Assembly (NCBI RefSeq): GCF_049856175.1
Contig: NZ_JBNDNA010000010.1
Span: forward strand, 98,163 to 162,162
Length of the DNA: 64,000 nt
Reading direction: 5' to 3'
DNA from: JB111 sp049856175
GTDB taxonomy: Bacteria; Actinomycetota; Actinomycetes; Actinomycetales; Actinomycetaceae
Shown here: piece after piece, positions 17,230-24,992 of the stretch
How positions within the stretch are numbered: the first letter of the stretch is position 1
Layout: every line of letters begins with the position of its first letter
The notes under the pieces: generated by a model
What the model was told of the DNA's origin: nothing
The model's database searches: none
The model's input: only the letters and a program-made list of their open reading frames with translations
Position numbers and translations under genes: made by a program

Positions 17230-17438
17230 CTAACCACTCGGCGGCGGCGCTCCGGCCCGTTCGCGGGTCACGTCTCGCAGGGGCCGCTCCGACCGGTTCG
17301 GGGGTCACGTCTTGTCGGGGCCGGTCAGGACTGTTCGCGGGTCGCTCGTCGTCGGGGCCGGTCAGGACTGTTCGCGGGTCGCTCGTCGTCGGGGCCGGTC
17401 AGGACTGTTCGCGGGTCGCTCGTCGTCGGGGCCGGTCA
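17230..17438. repeat. 37-bp tandem repeat, about 5.6 units
   Basis: Units begin at 17230 (degenerate), 17267 (degenerate), 17304, 17341, 17378 and 17415 (partial, 24 bp). Those at 17341 and 17378 are identical over 37 bp; the 17304 unit differs mainly in its first 10 bases. Each contains TCGGGGCCGGTCAGGACTG followed by TTCGCGG. The array ends 50 bp before the tRNA gene. Decay toward the mrpA side suggests expansion toward the tRNA. Confidence 0.85.
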
Positions 17439-17487
17439 GAAGTCCACCGGTGCGGCACGATGGTCACCTGCCCCGCGGTCCGGGGGC

Positions 17488-17561
17488 GCCCCCATAGCCC
17501 AAACGGCAGAGGCAGCCGGCTTAAACCCGGCCCAGTGCGGGTTCGAGTCCCGCTGGGGGCA
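17488..17561 (+). tRNA. tRNA with UAA anticodon (Leu codon UUA), short variable loop
   Basis: A complete 74-nt cloverleaf can be drawn. The acceptor GCCCCCA pairs with TGGGGGC, the D stem is GCC/GGC, and the anticodon stem GCCGG/CCGGC encloses loop CTTAAAC with anticodon TAA at 17522-17524. The variable loop is only 5 nt (CCAGT), the T arm is GCGGG-TTCGAGT-CCCGC, and the discriminator is A; CCA is not encoded. Decoding UUA implies leucine, but bacterial tRNA-Leu normally has a long variable arm. The charging identity is therefore uncertain. Confidence 0.8.
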
Positions 17562-17601
17562 CCGGAGGGTTCCGGCGCAACCCCAGTCACGGGGCGCGCG
17601 C

Positions 17602-18723
17602 TCACCGCCGGACCTCCTCCGCCGGCCGGGACTGCTGCGCCGGCCGGGCTTTCTCCGCCCGCCGGACCTTCTCCGCCGGCCGGACCTGCCTTGGTGCGCT
17701 GCTCATGAGCTCGACGACAGGGACGAGGGCCAGCTCCGTCCCGTCCGGCACGCGTTCGCGGATGCGGCGGATCGCGACGGACGGCTCGGCGGCCTCCGCG
17801 GCGGTGAGGTGGAGGACCTTGTGCCCTGCTCGCTCCAGGTCGCGGTCCCGTCGGCGCTCTCGAACGAGGGCGTCCGACGTCGCTGCGGGATCGGTGCCGT
17901 ACTTGGTCCGTCCGTCGAACTCGACGACGAGCCACAGCGGCCGGCCGTCGTCCGACGTGCCGATCCTGATGGCGAGGTCGACCCACCAGCGGTGGTGCTC
18001 GGTCTCGATCCTGCACTGCTGGACCGCGTCACGCACGCCCCAGGTGAGCACGATCCACCGGAGGCGGGACTCCCACGCCGACTCCGACCACGGTGAGGCC
18101 CAGCGGATCAGTCGGATGGCGCGCCGGACGCCGCGAACCCCGGCGAAGTGCTCTCGGAGGCGTCCGATCAGGCGGGCGCGCAGAAGCTCGGCCTCTCGGT
18201 CCACCCGCTCACGCTCCCGCCGATCTGCGTGGCAGAGCTTGGCGAACGCGTGATCCAGAGGAACCATCGCGTGCTCCGGGTCGCGCAGCCGGGCGAGATC
18301 GATCGCGGTCCGCTCCAGGGTGGTGACGAGGATGCCGGCGATCGACTCGACGTCGTCGGACCGTACCGAGAATCGGTGGATCTCCACGTCGTCGGCGGAC
18401 TCCCCGCTCGCACGCCCCGGGTACAGCACGGGCACCGTCGTCGGAAACTCCCACAGGTAGAGGCCGTGGAACGCCGCGGCCGACTCGAGAGCCAGCGCCC
18501 GCACCGATCGGGACTGCTGCTGCACCGCGACGCTCCTCGCTCGGTAGAGCTCACGCTGCCGATCGGCACCGCGAAGATCGCGCCGCACGACGGCGACAGC
18601 GCCGCGTCGAACCTTGACCGCCTCGTTCTCATGGTCGCCCGCGAGCGGATCCAGGCAGTGGCGGACGTCCCCCATCAGCAGGCGTGGCGTCGTCGGTCGG
18701 GGAGCCTGAGCTGCGCGCGTCAT
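17602..18723 (-). CDS. DUF559-like (restriction-endonuclease fold) protein
   Basis: A 373-aa protein of a type frequent in actinobacteria. The N-terminal half resembles AbiEi-like or HTH-containing proteins (SAAAFHGLYLWEFP near 100), and the C-terminal half has a Vsr/DUF559-like PD-(D/E)XK pattern: SAWESRLRWIVLTWG, then WWVDLAIRIG, then WLVVEFDGRTKYG near 290. This fits a nuclease core, but the biological role is not known. The tail after about residue 340 is a hexad repeat of RPAEKV-like units, encoded by an 18-bp DNA repeat at 17605-17690. ATG 18723 is chosen because CAGGCT lies 7 nt upstream, the leaderless layout seen elsewhere. Confidence 0.65.
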   Translation of the reverse strand: MTRAAQAPRPTTPRLLMGDVRHCLDPLAGDHENEAVKVRRGAVAVVRRDLRGADRQRELYRARSVAVQQQSRSVRALALESAAAFHGLYLWEFPTTVPVLYPGRASGESADDVEIHRFSVRSDDVESIAGILVTTLERTAIDLARLRDPEHAMVPLDHAFAKLCHADRRERERVDREAELLRARLIGRLREHFAGVRGVRRAIRLIRWASPWSESAWESRLRWIVLTWGVRDAVQQCRIETEHHRWWVDLAIRIGTSDDGRPLWLVVEFDGRTKYGTDPAATSDALVRERRRDRDLERAGHKVLHLTAAEAAEPSVAIRRIRERVPDGTELALVPVVELMSSAPRQVRPAEKVRRAEKARPAQQSRPAEEVRR

Positions 18724-18730
18724 GCATCGG

Positions 18731-18736
18731 AGCCTG
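18731..18736 (-). promoter_or_regulatory. Putative leaderless -10 for the DUF559-like gene
   Basis: On the minus strand CAGGCT is followed by 7 nt and the ATG at 18723. Confidence 0.3.
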
Positions 18737-19127
18737 ACCGGTGCCAACGGTGGGGTTGTCGAAACCCGACAGTTCCTGTGGACAGGAACGGACGGGCGGC
18801 ACCTGTGGGGCTCTGGTGGTGGCGGGTAGGTCGAGTGAGCTGCCGGCGCGAGGTTGGGGGGCTGCCATCGCCGAGGTCGGCCGGTTGCCGCCCGTCGCGT
18901 CAGGGCGGTGGCCTCGAGGGCGCGGGTTGTGTGTCGAGGGCGCGGTGGACACGTCGAGTGGACCCCCGCCGTCGGTACTTTCGACACCTCGTCAGGGTCC
19001 TCGGTGGCGGACCGCGCTCTCGACGGCTGCACGGGACCTCGGCGGGACACCGCGTCCTTGGCGATGCCGCCGCCGACACCGATGCCGACGCCGACGCCGA
19101 CCACTCCGCCGCCGCCGACCCCGCCGC
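18737..19127. other. Intergenic region with GCCGAC microsatellite
   Basis: No gene with family likeness or convincing codon use was found. Near 19075-19112 a 6-bp (GCCGAC)n-type microsatellite occurs, which on the minus strand gives an artificial Gly/Val frame. Nothing else was recognised. Confidence 0.5.
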
Positions 19128-19832
19128 TCAGGCCGGCTGGACGATCCCGGTCTCGTAGGCGAGGACGACGGCCTGGACCCGGTCGCGGAGGGCGAGCTTG
19201 CCCAGCACGGCGCCGACGTGGGTCTTGACCGTGGTCTCCGAGACGACGAGCTCGCCCGCGATCTCCGCGTTGGACAGGCCCTGGGCGAGCAGCGTGAACA
19301 CCTCGAGCTCGCGGGAGGTGAGGCTGGCGATGCGCGGGTCGCGCTCGGCCGGCGTGCGCTCGCGGCCCGTGGCGGGCAGGCGGGGCCCGAACATCTCGAG
19401 CATGCGGCGGGTGATGCGCGGCGTGATGACGGCGTCGCCGCCGGCCACCCGGCGGATCGCCTCGACGAGGTCACCGGGCGGCGTGTCCTTGAGCAGGAAC
19501 CCCGAGGCCCCGGCGCGCAGCCCGGCGAACGCGTACTCGTCGAAGTCGAAGGTCGTGAGGATGAGGATCCGGGCCTGCGGGTAGGACCGGACGATACGGG
19601 CCGTCGCGTCGATCCCGTTGAGCTCCGGCATGCGAACGTCCATGAGGATGACGTCGGGGTGCAGCGCTGCCGCCTGGGCCACCGCCGTGCGGCCGTCCCC
19701 GGCCTCGCCGACCACCTCGATGTCGTCCTCGGCGTCGAGCACCATGCGGAAGCCCATGCGCAGCAGGGCCTGGTCGTCCGCCAGCAGGACGGTGATCACG
19801 CCGCCGTCGGTACCTGCGTCCATCTCGGTCAT
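19128..19832 (-). CDS. NarL/LuxR-family response regulator
   Basis: A 234-aa DNA-binding response regulator. The receiver domain (about 12-130) has acidic residues LADD at 17-20 and the phospho-acceptor Asp65 in VILMDVRMPE. The Thr of LTTFD and the Lys of FLLKD complete the active site. The LuxR-type helix-turn-helix lies near 165-225 (LTSRELEVFTLLAQGLSNAEIA). The ATG at 19832 overlaps the stop of the sensor kinase gene (ATGA), so both are made from one message, and the ABC transporter upstream is the likely regulated output or sensed module. Confidence 0.93.
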   Translation of the reverse strand: MTEMDAGTDGGVITVLLADDQALLRMGFRMVLDAEDDIEVVGEAGDGRTAVAQAAALHPDVILMDVRMPELNGIDATARIVRSYPQARILILTTFDFDEYAFAGLRAGASGFLLKDTPPGDLVEAIRRVAGGDAVITPRITRRMLEMFGPRLPATGRERTPAERDPRIASLTSRELEVFTLLAQGLSNAEIAGELVVSETTVKTHVGAVLGKLALRDRVQAVVLAYETGIVQPA

Positions 19833-21298
19833 GTCGTCCGTGCCTCCGTCGTCCCGGCGCCCACTCGCAGGCGCGCCTCCACCCGCCACCCAGTATCCGT
19901 CGGTCCGGCCACGACGTTGCCGTCGAACACGGCGGCGCGCTCGCGGATGCCGATGAGACCTCGGCCCGACCCGCCGGACGCGGGCGGCTCGTCGCCGGAG
20001 ACGTTCTCCACCGTGATCGTCACCTGCCCGGCCGTGCGCGCCACCGTCACCGTGATCGAGGGCGAGCCGGGCGCGTAGCGCAGCACGTTGGTCAGGCACT
20101 CCTGGACGATGCGGTAGACCGTGAGGCTGAGCGTCGTGTCGTCGGGCAGCGGCGGGCCGGTGATGGTGACCGTCACCGGGAGGCCCGCCCCACGGAAGGA
20201 CTCGACGAGGGTCTCGATGTCCCCGACCACGGGCTGCGGTGCCAGAGGGGCGTGGGCGCCAGGCAGGCCCGACCCGGCCCCGACGGCCGGTCCGGTCCCC
20301 GCGTCGTCGCGGAGCATGCCCACCATCCGTCGGGTGTCGCCGAGGGCCTCACGCCCGGTGCCGGCCAGTCGCTCGAGGGCCGCGCGCGCACGAGCGGGGT
20401 CGCGGTCCATCGTGCGTACCGCACCGTCGGCGAGCGTGACCATGACGGACAGGGAGTGCGCCAGCACGTCGTGCATCTCGCGCGCGATCCGGGTGCGCTC
20501 CGAGCTCACCGCGAGCTGCTCACGCTGGTCCCGCTCGAGCGCGAGGCGGCGGGCCCGGTCGCCGAGCTGTACGACGCGTCGCCGGCGTTCGCGCAGGTTC
20601 GAGCCCACGAGCGCGGCGACCGTGACGATGCCGGCGGCCTCGGCCCCGTCGAGGAGCCGGGTGCCCTCCCCACCGAAGGACAGGTTGGCGAGCACCGCGA
20701 AGGCGCTCGCGGACACGGCGGCGACGAGCGTGGTCCGGCCGGGCCGGTCGAGGCCGATCGTGAGGATGAGGACCGCGACGGCGATGATCTCGACCGGCGC
20801 GATGCGCGGCGTCGACAGGACGTCGAAGACCGGCATCGGGACCGAAGGGTCGTAGGACCAGACGGTGACGACCGCCGGGTCGGGCTCGAGCCCGGAGTCG
20901 CCGAGGCGCGCGAGGACGGGGACGACGAGGGCCGTGCCGAGGAGCACGAGCGGTGCGCGGCGGCGCAGGAGGACAGCCGATCCCAGGACGAGGGTCTGGA
21001 TGATGCCGAGCACGGCGACCGGGGTGTACTGCTCGAGCGCCGCGATGATCGCCAGGCCCAGCATGACGGCGACGTAGGCGGTGGCGAGCGTGAGGTCGAG
21101 GACGACCGGGTTGCGGGCGACGGCCCGCCCGAGCGCCCCGAGCGGCACGGGGTCGGCGTCGGTCTCCGACCCGGTCGCGACCCGTGCCTCGAGGTCCGCA
21201 CGCACCTGGGCGGGAGCCCCGCGGACCGTGCCCGGCGCGACCGGCCGTCCGGCCGGCGCCCCGGGCGGGCCGCCGGGCGTGACCTCGTCGACCGCCAC
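19829..21298 (-). CDS. Sensor histidine kinase (HisKA_3 type)
   Basis: A 489-aa membrane kinase partnering the adjacent regulator. About five or six hydrophobic helices lie between residues 60 and 200. The dimerisation/phospho-acceptor helix contains IAREMHDVLAHSLSVM with the His near 275, and the HATPase_c domain is C-terminal (about 380-485; VYRIVQECLTNVLRYAPGS N-box, GRGLIGIRERAAVF G-box). There is no extracytoplasmic sensor domain of size, so it may sense in the membrane or through the ABC permease. It starts 9 nt after the permease stop. Confidence 0.92.
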   Translation of the reverse strand: MAVDEVTPGGPPGAPAGRPVAPGTVRGAPAQVRADLEARVATGSETDADPVPLGALGRAVARNPVVLDLTLATAYVAVMLGLAIIAALEQYTPVAVLGIIQTLVLGSAVLLRRRAPLVLLGTALVVPVLARLGDSGLEPDPAVVTVWSYDPSVPMPVFDVLSTPRIAPVEIIAVAVLILTIGLDRPGRTTLVAAVSASAFAVLANLSFGGEGTRLLDGAEAAGIVTVAALVGSNLRERRRRVVQLGDRARRLALERDQREQLAVSSERTRIAREMHDVLAHSLSVMVTLADGAVRTMDRDPARARAALERLAGTGREALGDTRRMVGMLRDDAGTGPAVGAGSGLPGAHAPLAPQPVVGDIETLVESFRGAGLPVTVTITGPPLPDDTTLSLTVYRIVQECLTNVLRYAPGSPSITVTVARTAGQVTITVENVSGDEPPASGGSGRGLIGIRERAAVFDGNVVAGPTDTGWRVEARLRVGAGTTEARTT

Positions 21299-21306
21299 CA
21301 GCGCCG

Positions 21307-22134
21307 TCAGGCGTCCCGGCGGACCAGGACTGCTCCGCCGACGGCGAGGGAGACCGCCGCCCAGGCGGTCGAGACCAACGCGCCGACCCCGTCGGAGTAC
21401 GCCTTCTCCATCCCGAGCATCCCGACCTCGGGCGCGAGGTAGTCCGCGGCCACGTTGGAGGGCAGCAGGTCACGGATCGTGGCCACCCACTCCCACGGCA
21501 GCAGCTCGAGGATGATGGGCACGAGCATGAGCAGCACGAGCACGGCGGAGATGCCCCCCGCCGTGGACCGGAAGATCGCGCCGAAGCCCACCCCGACGAT
21601 CCCGCAGGTCACGGTGTAGAGGACGAACAGGGCGATGACCTGCCACGTGCCGCTGTCGGTCAGGCTCACGCCCTGCCCCAGGGCGTCGCTGATGTAGGGG
21701 TTGCCGACGGCCCACGTCGCGAGGAACGCGACCAGGGTCTGCACCGCGAGGGCGATGACGATGAGGACCGTCTTGGCGGAGAGCACGGCGATGCGGCTCG
21801 GCTGCGCGGCGAGCGTGGAGCGGATCATCCCGGTGGAGTACTCCGACGTCATCGTCAGCACGCCGAGGATGGCGGACGTCGTCGCGAGGAGCCCGGCCAC
21901 CAGCACGAGCAGGTAGACGCCGTCGATGTCCCCCAGCCCCGGGAACCCGGCCTGGTCGATCGAGTCGGTGATGCCCCAGACGGTGGCCCACTGGAACGCC
22001 ACGTAGAGGACCACGCCGATGCCGAGGACCCACCACGTCGAGCGCAGCGAGAAGAACTTGATGAGCTCGGCCCTCAGCGTGCCGAACCAGGTGACCCTGC
22101 CGGTGGGTGCCGGCGGTGCGACGGCGGTGCTCAT
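21307..22134 (-). CDS. ABC transporter permease (ABC-2 type)
   Basis: A 275-aa permease with six predicted membrane helices after the typical cytoplasmic start RAELIKFFSLRSTWWVLG (about 20-37). It contains the ABC-2 motif LTMTSEYSTGMIRSTLAAQPSR near 110-131, common in bacitracin/lantibiotic-type or Nod-like exporters of actinobacteria. The ATG overlaps the ATPase stop (ATGA). Together with the ATPase it forms one exporter; the substrate is unknown. Confidence 0.9.
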   Translation of the reverse strand: MSTAVAPPAPTGRVTWFGTLRAELIKFFSLRSTWWVLGIGVVLYVAFQWATVWGITDSIDQAGFPGLGDIDGVYLLVLVAGLLATTSAILGVLTMTSEYSTGMIRSTLAAQPSRIAVLSAKTVLIVIALAVQTLVAFLATWAVGNPYISDALGQGVSLTDSGTWQVIALFVLYTVTCGIVGVGFGAIFRSTAGGISAVLVLLMLVPIILELLPWEWVATIRDLLPSNVAADYLAPEVGMLGMEKAYSDGVGALVSTAWAAVSLAVGGAVLVRRDA

Positions 22135-23057
22135 CGGGCCACCTCGCTGCGTCCGGTCTCGCCCGCGCGGTACTCGACCGAGTCGTGCGTGAGGGTCATG
22201 AACGCCTGCTCCAGGCTCGCGCTGCGGGGGCTGAGCTCGTGCAGCGCGACGCCGGCGTGCAGCGCGGCGTCGCCGATCTGCGGCGCGGCGACGTCCTCGA
22301 CCTCGATCGTCTCGGCGTCGACCCGGCGGATCGTCGCCTGCTGCGGGAGGGTGCCGAGGAGCTGGTCGATCCCGGGGGAGCGGACGACGACGACGGGCCG
22401 AACGGACGCGTCGATGACGTCCTTGACGGGCCCCCCGGTGATGATGCGGCCCTTGCCGATGACGAGGAGCTGGTCCGCCGTCATGCTCATCTCGCTCATG
22501 AGGTGGGAGGAGATGAAGACGGTGCGGCCCTCCTCCGCGAGCCGGCGGACGAGCGTGCGGACCCACTGCACGCCCTCGGGGTCCAGGCCGTTGACCGGCT
22601 CGTCGAGGATGAGGACCTTCGGGTCACCGAGCAGCGCGGCGGCGATGCCGAGGCGCTGCCCCATGCCGAGGGAGAAGCCACCGACCCGCTTCTTCGCGAC
22701 CCTGCCGATGCCGGCGAGCTCGATGACCTCGTCGACGCGTCGGCGGCCGATGCCGTGCGTGGTTGCCAGCGCCCGCAGGTGCGAGCGCGCGCTGCGACCG
22801 GGGTGGACGGCCTTCGCCTCGAGGAGGGCGCCGACCTCGTGCAGCGGCGCCCGCAGGTCCTGGTAGCGCTTCCCGTCGATCGTCACGCTCCCGGCGGTGG
22901 GCCGGTCGAGCCCGATCATCATCCGCATCGTCGTCGACTTGCCGGATCCGTTCGGGCCGAGGAAGCCGGTCACGGTCCCCGGGTGGATCTGGAAGCTCAC
23001 CTGGTCGACGGCGAGCGTGTGCCCGTACCGTTTCGTCAGTCCCTGGGCCTCGATCAT
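22131..23057 (-). CDS. ABC transporter ATP-binding protein
   Basis: A 308-aa ATPase with Walker A GPNGSGKST at 34-42, signature FSLGMGQRLGIAAAL near 133-147, Walker B VLILDEPVNGLDP near 153-165 and the H-loop SSHLMSEM. The C-terminal 90 residues form an accessory domain like that of BcrA/DrrA-type exporters. The ATG at 23057 begins the conserved MIEAQGLTKRYG and has AGGGGACG upstream. It is the first gene of a four-gene operon with permease, kinase and regulator. Confidence 0.93.
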   Translation of the reverse strand: MIEAQGLTKRYGHTLAVDQVSFQIHPGTVTGFLGPNGSGKSTTMRMMIGLDRPTAGSVTIDGKRYQDLRAPLHEVGALLEAKAVHPGRSARSHLRALATTHGIGRRRVDEVIELAGIGRVAKKRVGGFSLGMGQRLGIAAALLGDPKVLILDEPVNGLDPEGVQWVRTLVRRLAEEGRTVFISSHLMSEMSMTADQLLVIGKGRIITGGPVKDVIDASVRPVVVVRSPGIDQLLGTLPQQATIRRVDAETIEVEDVAAPQIGDAALHAGVALHELSPRSASLEQAFMTLTHDSVEYRAGETGRSEVAR

Positions 23058-23174
23058 CTGGCGTCCCCTCGCGGGTCGGTCCGTCCGCGCGGCCGTTGCC
23101 GGCGGTGTGTTGCCCGCCAACCTAGTACGTGGCCCCTGCCGACCGGCACCCAGGACCGCACCGGACGGTGTCCC

Positions 23175-23260
23175 GGCACGGAGGCGCGGCACGGAGGCGC
23201 GGCACGGAGGCGCGGCACGACGCCGGGCACGACGCCGGGCACGGGCGCGTGGCACGACGC
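23175..23260. repeat. 13-bp tandem repeat grading into 12-bp variants
   Basis: Three perfect GGCACGGAGGCGC units (23175-23213) are followed by about four variants of GGCACGACGCC. They lie in the 347-bp divergent gap between the ABC operon and the Bax-inhibitor gene; apart from a possible -10 (GATACT) near 23316 nothing else is seen there. Confidence 0.75.
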
Positions 23261-23404
23261 GCTACGCCCTGGGGTGAACTCACCCGGACGCACGCTGTCC
23301 TCGCGCGCGAGAACCGATACTCTGGGGTGGAGACACGCCGTCGGCGGACGACGTCGGTAGCGACACCCAGAACGCCCCCGTGCCTCAGCGGGTAGGAGGA
23401 TCCC

Positions 23405-24307
23405 TTGAGCAACCCATACTTCAACCGGAGCGTGTTCTCCGACGATCCACGCCAGCGCAGTCGTGCCGGTGCCGGCACCAGCACGGTGCAGCAGGGCTAC
23501 GCGCAGCCGGGCTATGGCCAGCCGGGCCAGGGCTACGGCCAGCAGACCCAGCCGGGCGCGACGCCCATGGGCGGGTTCGAGCAGCAGTACGCCGGTGCCG
23601 CGGCCGGACCGGTCGACACCGGTCGTCTGACGATCGACGACGTCATCGTCAAGTCCGGGATCGTCCTCGGCACCGTCATCCTCGTCGGCCTTGCCACCGC
23701 GTTCCTCGTGCCGATCGAGTCCGCGATGGCCCCGATGCTCATCGGTGCGATCGGTGGGCTGGTTCTGGGGCTCGTCAACGCCTTCCGGCGCAACCCGAGC
23801 CCGGGCCTCATCCTCGCCTACGCGGGGCTCCAGGGCCTGTTCCTCGGTGCCTTCTCCATGGTCATGGAGGGCATGTTCCCGGGCATCGTCATCCAGGCGG
23901 TCCTCGCCACGTTCGCGGTCGCCACGGTCACGCTGCTGCTCTACACGTCCCGCGCGGTGCGCGTGACGCCCAAGCTCACGCGCTTCATGCTCATCGGCAT
24001 GGTCAGCTACGGCCTGTTCTCCCTGGTCAACCTCGGTCTCATGCTCTTCGGCGTCTCGGACGACCCGTGGGGCCTGCGGACCGGCGTCGAGATCATGGGC
24101 ATCCCGCTCGGCATCCTCGTCGGCGCGTTCGCGGTGCTGCTGGCCTGCTTCAGCCTGCTGCACGACTTCGACTCCATCGAGCGCGGCGTCAAGGCGGGCG
24201 TGCCGAGCCGGTACGCGTGGGCCGCGGCCTTCGGTCTGGCCGTCACGCTCATCTGGCTCTACCTCGAGATCCTGCGCATCCTCGCGATCATCCGGGGCGG
24301 CGACTGA
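23405..24307 (+). CDS. Bax inhibitor-1/YccA family membrane protein
   Basis: A 300-aa protein with a Gln/Gly/Tyr-rich cytoplasmic N-terminus (about 1-70) and seven hydrophobic helices (about 78-295), matching the bacterial BI-1/YccA family with seven transmembrane helices and the conserved terminal Asp pair region (HDFDSIERGV near 256). Related proteins act as pH-sensitive Ca2+ leak channels or modulate membrane proteases; the role here is not shown. The start is TTG at 23405, fixed by a strong AGGAGG 3-9 nt upstream and the family start MSNPYFNRSVF. Confidence 0.9.
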   Translation: MSNPYFNRSVFSDDPRQRSRAGAGTSTVQQGYAQPGYGQPGQGYGQQTQPGATPMGGFEQQYAGAAAGPVDTGRLTIDDVIVKSGIVLGTVILVGLATAFLVPIESAMAPMLIGAIGGLVLGLVNAFRRNPSPGLILAYAGLQGLFLGAFSMVMEGMFPGIVIQAVLATFAVATVTLLLYTSRAVRVTPKLTRFMLIGMVSYGLFSLVNLGLMLFGVSDDPWGLRTGVEIMGIPLGILVGAFAVLLACFSLLHDFDSIERGVKAGVPSRYAWAAAFGLAVTLIWLYLEILRILAIIRGGD

Positions 24308-24323
24308 TCCCGCCCACCCGCTG

Positions 24324-24365
24324 ACGACGGCGGCCGGTCACCCTCGGGTGACCGGCCGCCGTCGT
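24324..24365. terminator. Bidirectional terminator between yccA-like and FKBP genes
   Basis: A perfect 20-bp stem with a 2-nt TC loop lies between two convergent genes and can end transcription from both sides. Confidence 0.75.
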
Positions 24366-24401
24366 TCGTCGTCCGCCCGCTCCCGGGCGGCGACAGCTGT
24401 G

Positions 24402-24812
24402 TCAGTGGCGCTCGACGCCCACGATGTCGATGACGAACACGAGAGTGTCGCCGCCGCCGATGCCGGCCTGCGGGACGCCCCGCTCGCCGTAGCCGTGCTC
24501 CGGCGGGATCGACAGCAGCACCCGCGAGCCGACGGTCTTGCCCGGCAGGCCCTCGTCCCAGCCGCCGATGACGACGCCCATCCCGATGGGGAACGAGATC
24601 GTCTCGCCGCGCGGGTACGAGCTGTCGAAGACGCCGCCGCCCCACACCTGCCCGTGGTAGTTGACGACGATCGTGTCGCCGGCCTCGACGACCTCGCCGT
24701 CGCCGGCGGACAGGACCTCGACCTGGAGGCCCTCGGGTGCGGCGGGGGTCGGGAACGTGAGCGTCGGGCTCTCACCGAAGGAGCCGGACGCGGTGGGCAG
24801 CTGCTCGGACAT
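24402..24812 (-). CDS. FKBP-type peptidyl-prolyl isomerase
   Basis: A 136-aa single-domain FKBP that speeds cis-trans isomerisation of prolyl bonds. The domain (about 28-136) shows VVNYHGQVWGGGVFDSSY near 49-66, the active-site segment GGWDEGLPGKTVGSRVLLSIPP and the GYG loop before the last strands. No signal peptide is present, so it is cytoplasmic. The ATG at 24812 follows an AGGAC Shine-Dalgarno. It is usual for this family in actinobacteria to be short and monocistronic. Confidence 0.92.
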   Translation of the reverse strand: MSEQLPTASGSFGESPTLTFPTPAAPEGLQVEVLSAGDGEVVEAGDTIVVNYHGQVWGGGVFDSSYPRGETISFPIGMGVVIGGWDEGLPGKTVGSRVLLSIPPEHGYGERGVPQAGIGGGDTLVFVIDIVGVERH

Positions 24813-24992
24813 GGACGTCCTCTCGTCTGGGGAGCCGCACGGGGCGGCGGGTGCGTCCACGCTACGTGAGGGGCGGCTCCGGCCGAGCACGGATCCGCGG
24901 AGCGCGGAACCGCGACGCGTGGGGCCCACGGCGTACAGGTCCGCGGAGACGTCCCCGCCGTGCACCGCGGCCCGGCGGGGCGAGCCCCACCG

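Noticed and set aside
17304..17438. Possible CRISPR array (regular 37-bp units)
   Set aside because: Units are directly adjacent, with no variable spacers between conserved repeats and no cas genes nearby; it is a simple tandem repeat.
14215..18096. A 1293-codon plus-strand frame opposite the mrp operon
   Set aside because: Its composition (Glu/Asp/Arg/Gly/His) mirrors the antisense of membrane-protein genes; overlaps the tRNA and repeats; no domain recognised.
19075..19127. Gly/Val-rich minus-strand start that could extend the DUF559-like gene upstream to 19104
   Set aside because: It is the translation of a GCCGAC microsatellite; the shorter start at 18723 has a well-placed -10 and matches the domain start.
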